This document shows, one piece after another, positions 56,172-64,000 of a stretch of DNA of 64,000 nucleotides; position 1 is the stretch's first letter; each line of letters begins with the position of its first letter. The stretch lies in NCBI GenBank assembly GCA_947646735.1, contig CANTFK010000528.1, positions 124,001 to 188,000 on the forward strand, read 5' to 3'. Both the position numbers and the translations under genes were made by a program. The notes under the pieces are model-generated. The model was given only the letters and a program-made list of their open reading frames with translations, did no database searches and was not told where the DNA came from. This DNA comes from Peronospora farinosa. Taxonomy: Eukaryota; Oomycota; Peronosporomycetes; Peronosporales; Peronosporaceae.

Positions 56172-56288
56172 TTAGTACGGTCACCGGGTTTACAAGGTCG
56201 CCTTGGAAACTGGGCTGCACTCCTGTCCCAATGGACGTTAGAAGTGGTCAAGTGTAAGCGCGGCGAAGATGAAATACTGGGGACATAA

Positions 56289-58256
56289 GTGGCAAGCATT
56301 ACGCCTCGCGAAAATGTGGACTCTATTCTATCTTCAATCGCCCCAAAGAAACACCCGCGCCAAGCTATCACGGTGGTTCCTCCTACAGTCGAACCCGAGG
56401 AAGTCTTGTACGTGGTCAGTTTCGATGGGTCTGCACGAGTTAGACGTGGGGGCGGAGCCTGCAGTGCAATCGTATGGCAACTCCCAGGGTGGACCGTGAT
56501 TGCAGCAGCGTCAAGATATTTAACGGAGGCAACGGTAAACGAAGCAGAGTATGAGGGCCTATTGTTATGTTTTAGCCTACTGGAGAAATTTGATCGTAGA
56601 CGTCTGGTGGTGTGCGGTGATTCCAATCTGGTAATCCGTCAAATGCGAGGGGAAATTGAATGCAAGGCACCAGGTCTCACGGTACGAAGGTTGAAGGCCC
56701 TGGACGGGCTCTTTTCCTGGCCAGCCCATGGGTTTCTACACATTAAGCGTAAATGGAACCAGAGTGCGGACCGTCTCGCTAACGCGGCCCTGCAACAACA
56801 ACAAGGGGTCAAAATAATACTTGAGGAAGAGTGGAAAGACCTCGAAGAGATTAATCGTCTGCCTGAACTCTTGGTACCCAAGAATCCCAGCCCAGCAATG
56901 CGAATTACAGCTGTCACGAGGTCTCGGGTCCGGTCCAGGATGCCTACAGAGGTTGTGCAAGAAGAGGTGGTGCAACGGATACGAATTGAGCGAATTTCGG
57001 CTGCCCAAGACAAAGAAATGTGGATACGGGATTTGAAGCTCTACTTACGGGGTGAGTGGAGCAGTTTACCCGCAGAAGTGGCGTTGGCATGCGGCAAGAT
57101 CGAGACGAATTACGCTTTGGATGATGACGGACTTATATTGTATTGCCCGGGTCTGGGGACAGCTGAAGAGGATCGCGATGGGTGGATCCGGCTAGTGATA
57201 CCTGAAAGCCTACAACAAGATTTTCTGCACCATTACCACAAGAGTCTTGAAGGGGGACACCAAGGAATCGGCCGCACGTACCAGCGGATACGAAGGCATT
57301 TCCATTGGAGAGGGTTGTTTCGAAGTGTACAGCGCTTCGTTGGTACTTGTGTCGACTGTGAGACCGGAAAAGGTGGATCCACCTTACGAGGAAAGACCCC
57401 AGGGAATGTTCGGGCAACCTACCCATTTCAGGTCATCGCGATGGATCATATTCCATCGTTGCCCAAGTCGTTTAAGGGAAACACGGAGCTGTTGATATGG
57501 GTGGACCTGTTTACTGGTTATGTAATTGCTAAGGCCAGCTCATCGAGGTCGGCTCAAACCGTGGCAGAAGGGTACGAAGAATGTGTATTTCGAAGGTTTG
57601 GGGCTAGTGAGGCGATCCGACACGACAGGGAACCAAGTTTCATGTCGAATTTCTTTCGTGCTTTCAACCGCATGATTGGGCAAAAGCAGCGGGTCACCAT
57701 GGTCTACCGGCCGCAGGCCAATGGAACTGCGGAAAGGATGGTACAGACGATCACCCGAGCTATCAAGATGTATGTGTCGGAGGTGGACCAGAAAGATTGG
57801 GATGCATACGCGGAACGGCTCACATTTGCGCTGAACACGGCGCAGTACCGGGTCCGAAAGGAGACTTCGTTCTACCTGGTGCATGGTTATGACGCACGAA
57901 GCACGTTGGAGGCCACTATACCGCTGGGTAGTGCCAGGCGGCGTGACTGTGACCCCCGACGGTGGCGATATGGCGTACAGCGACAGTATCGCCGGGCAAG
58001 GGAACAAATCAACGAGTTATTGCGATCAGCAATGGAAAGTCGAGCCGAAATTCACAATGAAGAGGTGGCGAATAGCATGATTGAGGCAGAATCTCAGGTG
58101 TGGTTGTATCCAGACCGGGTCAAGGAAGGCTATGCCCGAAAATTGGCCCACCTATGGCATGGGCCATTCCGAGTACGGGAGATGGTGGGGGACCATGCAG
58201 CTCGCCTGGATATCAGTGGGACCGATTATCGCATTTACCCGCTGGTGCAACTTTAG
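56289..58256 (+). CDS. pol: G4 second RNase H and integrase
   Basis: 655 codons without a stop. Second RNase H: SFDGSARVRRGGGA, NEAEYEGLLL, VCGDSNLVIRQM, WNQSADRLANAA (D-E-D-D complete, unlike G3). Integrase: HHYHKSLEGGHQG..CVDCETGKG, AMDHIPSLPKSF, the D of HDREPSF and E 35 residues later in NGTAERMVQ, then WHGPFRVREM. A TAG at 58254 cuts it from the chromodomain. Confidence 0.9.
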   Translation: MASITPRENVDSILSSIAPKKHPRQAITVVPPTVEPEEVLYVVSFDGSARVRRGGGACSAIVWQLPGWTVIAAASRYLTEATVNEAEYEGLLLCFSLLEKFDRRRLVVCGDSNLVIRQMRGEIECKAPGLTVRRLKALDGLFSWPAHGFLHIKRKWNQSADRLANAALQQQQGVKIILEEEWKDLEEINRLPELLVPKNPSPAMRITAVTRSRVRSRMPTEVVQEEVVQRIRIERISAAQDKEMWIRDLKLYLRGEWSSLPAEVALACGKIETNYALDDDGLILYCPGLGTAEEDRDGWIRLVIPESLQQDFLHHYHKSLEGGHQGIGRTYQRIRRHFHWRGLFRSVQRFVGTCVDCETGKGGSTLRGKTPGNVRATYPFQVIAMDHIPSLPKSFKGNTELLIWVDLFTGYVIAKASSSRSAQTVAEGYEECVFRRFGASEAIRHDREPSFMSNFFRAFNRMIGQKQRVTMVYRPQANGTAERMVQTITRAIKMYVSEVDQKDWDAYAERLTFALNTAQYRVRKETSFYLVHGYDARSTLEATIPLGSARRRDCDPRRWRYGVQRQYRRAREQINELLRSAMESRAEIHNEEVANSMIEAESQVWLYPDRVKEGYARKLAHLWHGPFRVREMVGDHAARLDISGTDYRIYPLVQL

Positions 58257-58325
58257 AAGTTGAAGCTAGTCCGGCAATATCCTGACAGACCGAATACGGT
58301 TTTGGTGGTGAAATAAACGGATCAG

Positions 58326-58598
58326 GTGGATTTTGACGAAGCCCTGCTACCAGAGGATAGCTGGGATGCGGAATTGAAAGACAATGAGTATGAAGTGGAG
58401 ATGATTATCGACAAGCGCATGGGAAGAAAAACTCGATATGGTCGTATTCAATGTGAATACCTGGTGCAGTGGAAAGGATACTCCGATCCGTCGTGGGTAG
58501 ACGAGGTGGACCTCAATTGCGATGGACTACTTGAGGACTACGAACGCAGGCAAGTCACTCGGAATCGTTTTGAGGTGATGCAGAGCCATGAGGAGTAG
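58326..58598 (+). pseudogene. pol: G4 chromodomain
   Basis: Separated from integrase by two stops. FDEALLPEDSWDAEL, EVEMIIDKR, EYLVQWKGYSDPSWVDEVDL and the family end RNRFEVMQSHEE, as in G3. Confidence 0.88.
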
Positions 58599-58856
58599 AA
58601 GGGAGAGTTCATCTTGGGAAGTCCAAGATGATGCAAGAAGGAGGTGTTATTTGTTGCATGCACAGAAATTGGTCAAATATGTATTCTAGAAGTGCAGCAG
58701 AACAAGAAGAGTGAAGTATTGCTAACCTGTAGAGGACACCGAGGGACTATCTAAGATATGGCACCAAAGAGGAAGATCGAGAATGTGCTTGGGATTTCGA
58801 GGTGAAATGGCATTATCTCGGCTTATTAAGGATGCACTTAAAGCTAGTGATAACCC

Positions 58857-60647
58857 TCAGGCGGTGTCGGGTGGAGAAAACTTGCCATGGAGACGGGGAA
58901 CCCCGAAAGCGGGATGCTCGTGGATGTTCTTGTGGTAAAAGATGCGCCACGGTTCGACATCATCCACCACCTGCAACGCCGCCATAAGCCCCGGTTGAGA
59001 ACTCTCCTGGTTGACCCTTGGGGTCCAGTAAGACAGTTGACGCGTGGGGGTAACGGGCTGGAAGAAGGGGTCCAGCAGGATGTCCAAGTCACAGTGACCT
59101 GCTACCATCCCCTGCAGGACCTTCTTCAGCACTCCCATCCAAGCCTGTGTCGCCTTGGCCCGTCGTTTTTTCCTGGCGTTGTAAATGCGGGAGATGTACG
59201 CACTGCCGGCACGAAGAGTTATGGAGAAATGAAGACGGTGCCGGTCCTCCCACAAACTCTGGCGCGATGCGTCTGCGTAGGCATCGTAAAGCTCCACCAG
59301 TCCAACAAACCAGCCGTTTACGGAGAACGAGAGAGGATACTCAGACATCGTCTGCTTCTCCCATGGGCGCGAGTTCATCAACAGCCGGAGCTGAGATTCC
59401 GTTACGAGACTATTAGTCTCGCCCAGGCGGTCCTTTGATCTTTTGTCTAAAGGGGGGCTCGGACCCATCCACGAAGCTGGAAGGGTTATGCGAGACCACA
59501 GGTCCTTCACGCTTAATTGCAAGATCGCAAGGGGGCCCACCATAGAGACGGGCCATGGGGCAACGTCTTCGGTCTTGAACACACTTGGCTGGGCGTATCC
59601 CGGAATGGATAGGCCCCAGGCGTTGGAACCAGCGGGACCTTTGGATGCTGGCACCCCTTGATCATCAGAGTCGAGACTCTTAGTATCGGACTCGGAAGGA
59701 CCGAAAAGCTGGATGAACAGGTTGGAATGAGGCGTGGGCGTCTTTTCCGAGCTAAAAGAAGCAGCAAGTGACGTCTGTACCTTGGGAGGAGGCTTGTCCA
59801 TTGGTTTCCCAGTGGGCCCCGCCGGTTTCGCTGGTTTCTTAGTGGACCCCGCCGGTTTTGGAAGAGGCTTCGACGTCGGTTTCAGAGTGGACCCCGCCGG
59901 TTTTGTTGGTTTCCCAGTAGATTCCGCCGGTTTTGGAAAAGACTTGGACGTTGGTTTCCCAGTGGACCCCGCCGGTTTCGAAGAGGCTTGGACGTTGGTT
60001 TCCCAGGGGACCCCGCCGTTTTCGTTGGTTTCCCAGTGGACCCCGCCGGTTTCGGAAGAGGCTTGGACGTTGGTTTCCCAGTGGACCCCGCCGGTTTGGG
60101 AAGAGGCTTGACTTTTGGTCTCCCAAAGGACCGCACTGGTTTGGACTCCGTTGATGTTGGGAGAGGACCGGACTTGGGTGTCCCAGTAGATCCCACGGAC
60201 GTCGAAGAAGGGCCGGATGTCGTTTTACGAGATAAGTCCACCACCTCTGGAGCGGGTTTCTCCACGGAAGTCACCGGGCTACCACGACGACCGTGACCGA
60301 GCCATGGCCGCTAGCAGAGACTAGTCGCTGCTACTGGACTCGTCTTCAGGGGAACTTGGGGCACGGGTGGTCCGACGCTTCTTCGATGTGGAAAAGGCTG
60401 GAACTTCGGCAGTAGGAGACCAAGATCTTTCAGCCCTTGAAGGTCCTGGGACCTTAGTCTTAGGCGAGGCAGATCTATCCGCGGCGCTCCGAGCTACGGC
60501 CAGCTGTTTCTGGAGTTGGTCCCGTTGGCAGGCGACTTGCTTCACGAGGTCTTTAGAGCGGGCCAGCTCATCTCGAAGTAGTGATACTTGAGATACTGTG
60601 GACCGAAGATCGGCCGTGGTGGTATCCAACTTGGCCTCCAGCTCTTT
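58857..60647 (-). pseudogene. G4 antisense gene, C-terminal part
   Basis: Reading down from 60647: coiled coil KELEAKLDTTTADLRS...LLRDELARSKDLV, then STSKKRRTTR (nuclear-signal-like) and a Ser/Glu end with a stop at 60321. After that comes a repetitive stretch (60115-59800) of KPAGSTGKPT units built on CCAGTGGACCCC, then an open 314-residue frame 59801-58857. That frame has GWFVGLVELYDAY, RQSLWEDRH, RKKRRAK and GHCDLDILLDPFF, matching G3. It ends 258 bp from the facing pol stop. Confidence 0.8.
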
Positions 60648-60983
60648 TGGTGCAAATATATAATACCTATATATAGAGGTATAGATGTCCGGATAAAAGG
60701 GGGTGCAAATTTTCAAAAGGGGGAAGTGCAAATACAATTTCCTTATATGTAGATACAGATGTACGGATAAAGAAGAGGGGATTGGCCTCCGATGTAAGTG
60801 GACTTAGTACGGCGATATCGGCTATCGAACCATCACCGATATGGTGCGGTATTACCGATACCATACCCAAACGCTCACACTTTTAGGACAAGTATGAAAA
60901 CATACAGTACTATGCACGATTCATGGTTATCTAATCGTGGTGTAATGTTGAGAAAGGTTCCAAACGTCGTGTAACCCGTTACA
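60648..60983. repeat. Right flank of G4: 75-bp repeat copies and LTR-like remnant
   Basis: One repeat copy at 60649-60723 (GTGCAAATATATAATACC ... GTCCGGATAAAAGGGGG ... TTTCAAAAGGGGG) and a partial one from 60724. With G4 removed, the left-flank copy joins directly to these. The minus strand from 60983 starts TGTAACGGGTTACACGACG, almost the G1 LTR start. Confidence 0.75.
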
Positions 60984-61938
60984 AGTTACCACACAACCAG
61001 GCATCCTAGTAGCCAGAATAAGCAGTCTGTGACCCCTACATTTTACTTTCGATATTTATCGATTATGAATAATATTTTTTGTAAGCAACATACGAATAGT
61101 TTAAGTTGTAGCTCACAGCCCAAGTAATACAATTGAGGGTAAAGAAAGCACTTTCTTGCTAATTAGCCCATCTTCGGGCAGTCTGTTACGATAATAATAG
61201 TACTAAATATCGATGTTCATACAGTACATGCACATTTTTTACGCATAAAAATACAGTATCTTACTGGCAGGAATCGACTACTGTCTAGCACCGACGAGCC
61301 CTAGACATTGACAGAAAATAGATACGTCTTTATCTAGAAGCATTCAAGCAAGTTCGTAGTTTTGTAGTACCGTATCTGGTCCAGGCTGCCAACCTCATCG
61401 TTTCAGCACCGGTCATTGTCAGTTAGTAAAACATGAGAGCGACGGATGTGCTGCATCGACGTAATCGGGAGAGTACGCCATGAGGCAGCCGCAGTTATGG
61501 TTGCCGTGAGCAATCATTGCTGGACAAAAACGGCTTTGTCATATCATCCACAACCTTGTTCTTCTCTTAGCCCAGCGTAAGCTGGTTGCAATTGCGTTGA
61601 GATTTGCAGTCCGTCATGGACTTGGATGCGCAATGATTTATCATGTACAAATCGTACGATCACGAGTCGTTGATGATCGCCTGCCACATTTCACTGCTGA
61701 GGAGGCCGAGATCATTGAGGCATGATGTGGAGAGAGTCTTTTTTCGGAGATCATGGACTACAGGACTGAACTGCAGTGCACACGTTCAGCAGCGGCGATA
61801 TCGTTCGGGTTAGAAGCGTCAGATGGAACACGAGGACAATTCTGATGCAAGCGGTGAGGTGCACAACCCATTATTGTCTGCCTAAAGCAATGAAGTAGGA
61901 TAGCTCTATCTAGTTGTCAATACAAAAGCGTTTTACAT
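60984..61938. other. Intergenic, no supported gene
   Basis: AT-rich at first. From about 61565 to 61720 a plus-strand stretch is open and protein-like (KLVAIALRFAVRHGLG, DDRLPHFTAEEAEIIEA, then a stop) and could be the last exon of a gene convergent with LeuRS or a relic; no splice support and no family recognised. Confidence 0.45.
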
Positions 61939-63981
61939 CTACTTTGTAACAATGTTCAACAATCCATGGGCGCCTTGCTTCTTGGGAGGAACCAAAATCG
62001 CCTGGCACACGTCTCGGCCATGGACGTGGCGCTGCACAAAAGGGGAGTCCAGTGCCAACGCCAAGACTGCGTCCGAGTCCCTAGCCTCCAGCAAGGCAGG
62101 GTCTACAAGGATAGTATCACGCGGTTTGCCTTGCACCTGTAGCACCACTTTCACCTGAGCACGATCCAGTAGCGCAGAGTCGTAAACTGGCCATGCGGAA
62201 GCATGGACATCAGCTACATCGTCGCCGTCTTGCAAAGTCTGAAACATCTCAGCAGCAGTGTGAGGAGCCAGTGGTGCCAACATTTGAACCAAAGCATGCA
62301 GAGCCTCTTCATATGCTGCAGAGCCTTGTAGACGAGTGCGATGCTCGCCAAGTAAGTTTGACAGCTTCATAAGCTCCGCGATAGCGACATTAAACGACTG
62401 AAAGTCATTCAGTGCCTCCGTCACACGTTTAATCGTTCCGTGCAGCTGGTGGCGAAGCTCTTTCTCCTCGTCTCTATCTGCACGAGAAATAGCACCTCGA
62501 CTGCGTGAGGCCACCACACCGTCCAATAACGACCAAACGCGTGCCAACCAGCGCGATTGACCTGCTAGGTCAGCTTCATCCCACTCCAACTCATAAGCGG
62601 GTGGTGCTTTGAATAGCACGGCAAGGCGTGTTACGTCGGCGCCATGGCGTGCACGGATCTGTTCTGGGTCCACACCATTATGCTTTGATTTGGACATCTT
62701 TTCCCAAAGTGTTACCACGGGATGCCCAGTCTTTTTTTCTACGACGACCATGTGACCATCGGATACTACCTCTTCATATTCATCCGACGTCAAAGGGCGT
62801 AGCGAGCCCGGCGATTTGTATGTGCGCCCCAGCACCATCCCCTGAGCCAAAAGCTGAGCAAAAGGCTCATCGGTGGCCAGAAACCCTTGATCAAACATGA
62901 ATTTGGTCACAAAGCGCGAGTACAGCAGGTGCAAAATTGCATGCTCGATGCCACCGACGTAAAGGTCCACGCCCGTGCGCTTTAGCCATGTTTGTGCTTG
63001 CTCGGGTTTAAAGGCAGCAGCATCGTTGCTAGCGTCGCAGTAGCGCATGTAGTACCACGAGCTATCAACAAACGTGTCAAGTGTGTCGGTGTCGCGCTTG
63101 GCATCGCCGCCACAACGTGGGCATTTGCAGTCCTGCCAACCAGGCATGCGCGCAAGAGGAGAGTCACTACTACCTTTTCCACGCAGGCCGGTAGCCACAT
63201 CTTTCCCCACGGGCGGCAGTACAACTGGTAAGTGCTCGGTGGGAACTCCGACCGGTCCACACGACGGACAATGAATGATTGGTACAGGAGTGCCCCAGTA
63301 ACGCTGGCGTGAAACTAACCAATCCCGCAGGCGGAACTGAGTAGTGGCACATCCAACGCCCTTCTCTTCGAGACGATCGTTAATGGCCGTCGTCGCTTCC
63401 TGCGATGTCATGCCGGAAAATTCGTTAGAGTCATGCAGCACGCCATAATCTGTGAACGCCTCGTCTTCATTCCACACAACTCCGTCGCTGCTTCCCACAA
63501 CGGACCGCACTTCTAGATTGTGGTGACGCGCAAAGGATAGATCTCGACTATCGTGTGCGGGGACGCCCATGACCACACCGGTACCGTAATGTGCTAACAC
63601 GTACTCGGCCAAGTAAATGGGCACGTGACGCCCGGCAAGCGGATGATGTGCATACAGTCCTGTGAAGACTCCTGCCGTCGTGTCGCCCTTGCCTTGGTCG
63701 TCTTTACTCATTGCGCGCACCTTGGCAACGTAAGCATCGACGGCAGCCCGCTGTGCTGCCGGAACGTGTGGGAGCAAAACCTCCACCTCGACGCTGTCAG
63801 GAGCCATTGAAACGAAGCTCACACCAAAGATGGTGTCAACGCGCGTCGTGAAGACCGTCAAAGTGGTCGGTTTGACACCTGCCGCTGCATTGAGTGCAAC
63901 CTGGAACTCGACTCTTGAGCCCTGCGATCGTCCAATCCATGCTGCCTGCATACGCTTCACGGCGTCCGGCCACTTGTTTAG
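61939..63981 (-). CDS. Leucyl-tRNA synthetase, bacterial/organellar type (N-terminus outside window)
   Basis: The exon starts at 63981 after an intron acceptor (TTTGAGCAG) and reads 680 codons to a TAA at 61939. Order: LNKWPDAVKRMQ..WIGRSQG; CP1 editing domain with TTRVDTIFG and GTGVVMGVPAHDSRD (the Asp that holds mischarged tRNA); [54 protein letters not shown] near 62690; anticodon-binding helices; and a C-terminal domain. It attaches leucine to tRNA-Leu; the bacterial-type sequence suggests mitochondria. The HIGH half lies beyond 64000. No damage seen. The broken copy at 20525-21703 derives from this gene or a close relative. Confidence 0.93.
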   Translation of the reverse strand, partial: LNKWPDAVKRMQAAWIGRSQGSRVEFQVALNAAAGVKPTTLTVFTTRVDTIFGVSFVSMAPDSVEVEVLLPHVPAAQRAAVDAYVAKVRAMSKDDQGKGDTTAGVFTGLYAHHPLAGRHVPIYLAEYVLAHYGTGVVMGVPAHDSRDLSFARHHNLEVRSVVGSSDGVVWNEDEAFTDYGVLHDSNEFSGMTSQEATTAINDRLEEKGVGCATTQFRLRDWLVSRQRYWGTPVPIIHCPSCGPVGVPTEHLPVVLPPVGKDVATGLRGKGSSDSPLARMPGWQDCKCPRCGGDAKRDTDTLDTFVDSSWYYMRYCDASNDAAAFKPEQAQTWLKRTGVDLYVGGIEHAILHLLYSRFVTKFMFDQGFLATDEPFAQLLAQGMVLGRTYKSPGSLRPLTSDEYEEVVSDGHMVVVEKKTGHPVVTLWEKMSKSKHNGVDPEQIRARHGADVTRLAVLFKAPPAYELEWDEADLAGQSRWLARVWSLLDGVVASRSRGAISRADRDEEKELRHQLHGTIKRVTEALNDFQSFNVAIAELMKLSNLLGEHRTRLQGSAAYEEALHALVQMLAPLAPHTAAEMFQTLQDGDDVADVHASAWPVYDSALLDRAQVKVVLQVQGKPRDTILVDPALLEARDSDAVLALALDSPFVQRHVHGRDVCQAILVPPKKQGAHGLLNIVTK

Positions 63982-64000
63982 CTGCTCAAAATGTGTTAAA

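Larger units (their letters stand above)
48919..60647 (+). mobile_element. G4: circularly permuted single-LTR unit of a dual-RNase-H Gypsy element
   Basis: 11.7 kb containing exactly one LTR (49547-50762) and one internal domain, but opened inside the antisense gene: its N-terminal part lies at the left end and its C-terminal part at the right end. Joining 60646 to 48919 makes the antisense coiled coil continuous and in frame. Length equals one LTR plus the internal domain of G3 (11.6-11.8 kb). Flanks on both sides are adjacent copies of one 75-bp repeat. Pol has several stops. Confidence 0.85.

Noticed and set aside
48919..60647. Retrovirus with an envelope gene
   Set aside because: No signal peptide/transmembrane glycoprotein downstream of integrase; the extra gene is antisense and coiled-coil.
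1..64000. tRNA or rRNA genes
   Set aside because: No cloverleaf or rRNA-like segment was recognised by eye; a covariance-model search would be needed to exclude small RNA genes.

Overview
The window is eukaryotic and looks like an oomycete of the Peronosporales (Phytophthora or downy-mildew type). The evidence is two secreted RxLR effectors with WY-type repeats, host genes with introns of about 60-85 bp, and very dense Ty3/Gypsy retrotransposons. The species cannot be read from the sequence. Only a few host genes remain: a PHD-finger protein at the left edge, a decayed SLC30A9-like gene, a glutamine-rich nuclear protein, an NDUFAF5-like methyltransferase, the 3' end of a V-ATPase subunit d gene, a broken leucyl-tRNA synthetase (LeuRS) duplicate and, at the right edge, most of an apparently intact LeuRS gene.

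Layout. 1-1.5 kb: PHD gene and upstream repeats. 1.5-10.9 kb: an RxLR effector pseudogene split by a very young 8.1 kb chromodomain Gypsy element (G1; target duplication GTGGC; one mismatch seen between the LTRs). 11.6-20.3 kb: host genes, some decayed. 20.5-21.7 kb: broken LeuRS copy, inverted relative to the copy at 61.9-64.0 kb. 22.9-23.9 kb: a second effector of the same family. 24.6-46.9 kb: Gypsy element G2, whose gag was opened twice: by a complete minus-strand element G3 (25.5-38.2 kb, target duplication TCTC) and by a solo LTR (38.5-40.0 kb, target duplication TTAG). 47.4-48.7 kb: another solo LTR, reverse orientation. 48.9-60.6 kb: unit G4, one LTR plus one internal domain of the G3 family, circularly permuted and inserted between two copies of a 75-bp tandem repeat. 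60.7-61.9 kb: repeat remnant and intergenic DNA.

Shared features of the retrotransposons. All four Gypsy units carry an extra gene in antisense between pol and the 3' LTR. It starts about 80-140 bp inside the 3' LTR and encodes coiled coils plus a basic nuclear-localisation-like cluster. G1 and G2 are chromodomain elements whose antisense gene overlaps the end of pol. G3 and G4 have two RNase H domains, and their antisense gene converges on pol without overlap. All four have a protease-RT spacer filled with private tandem repeats. G2 coding DNA is saturated with short inverted repeats. G3 and G4 are each enriched for the short word that also builds their LTR minisatellite (GGATCGCG and GGACC/GGTCC). 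In G3 and G4 the gag ATG directly abuts the LTR and overlaps the primer-binding site. These points, and the permuted G4 unit, are the most novel content of the window.
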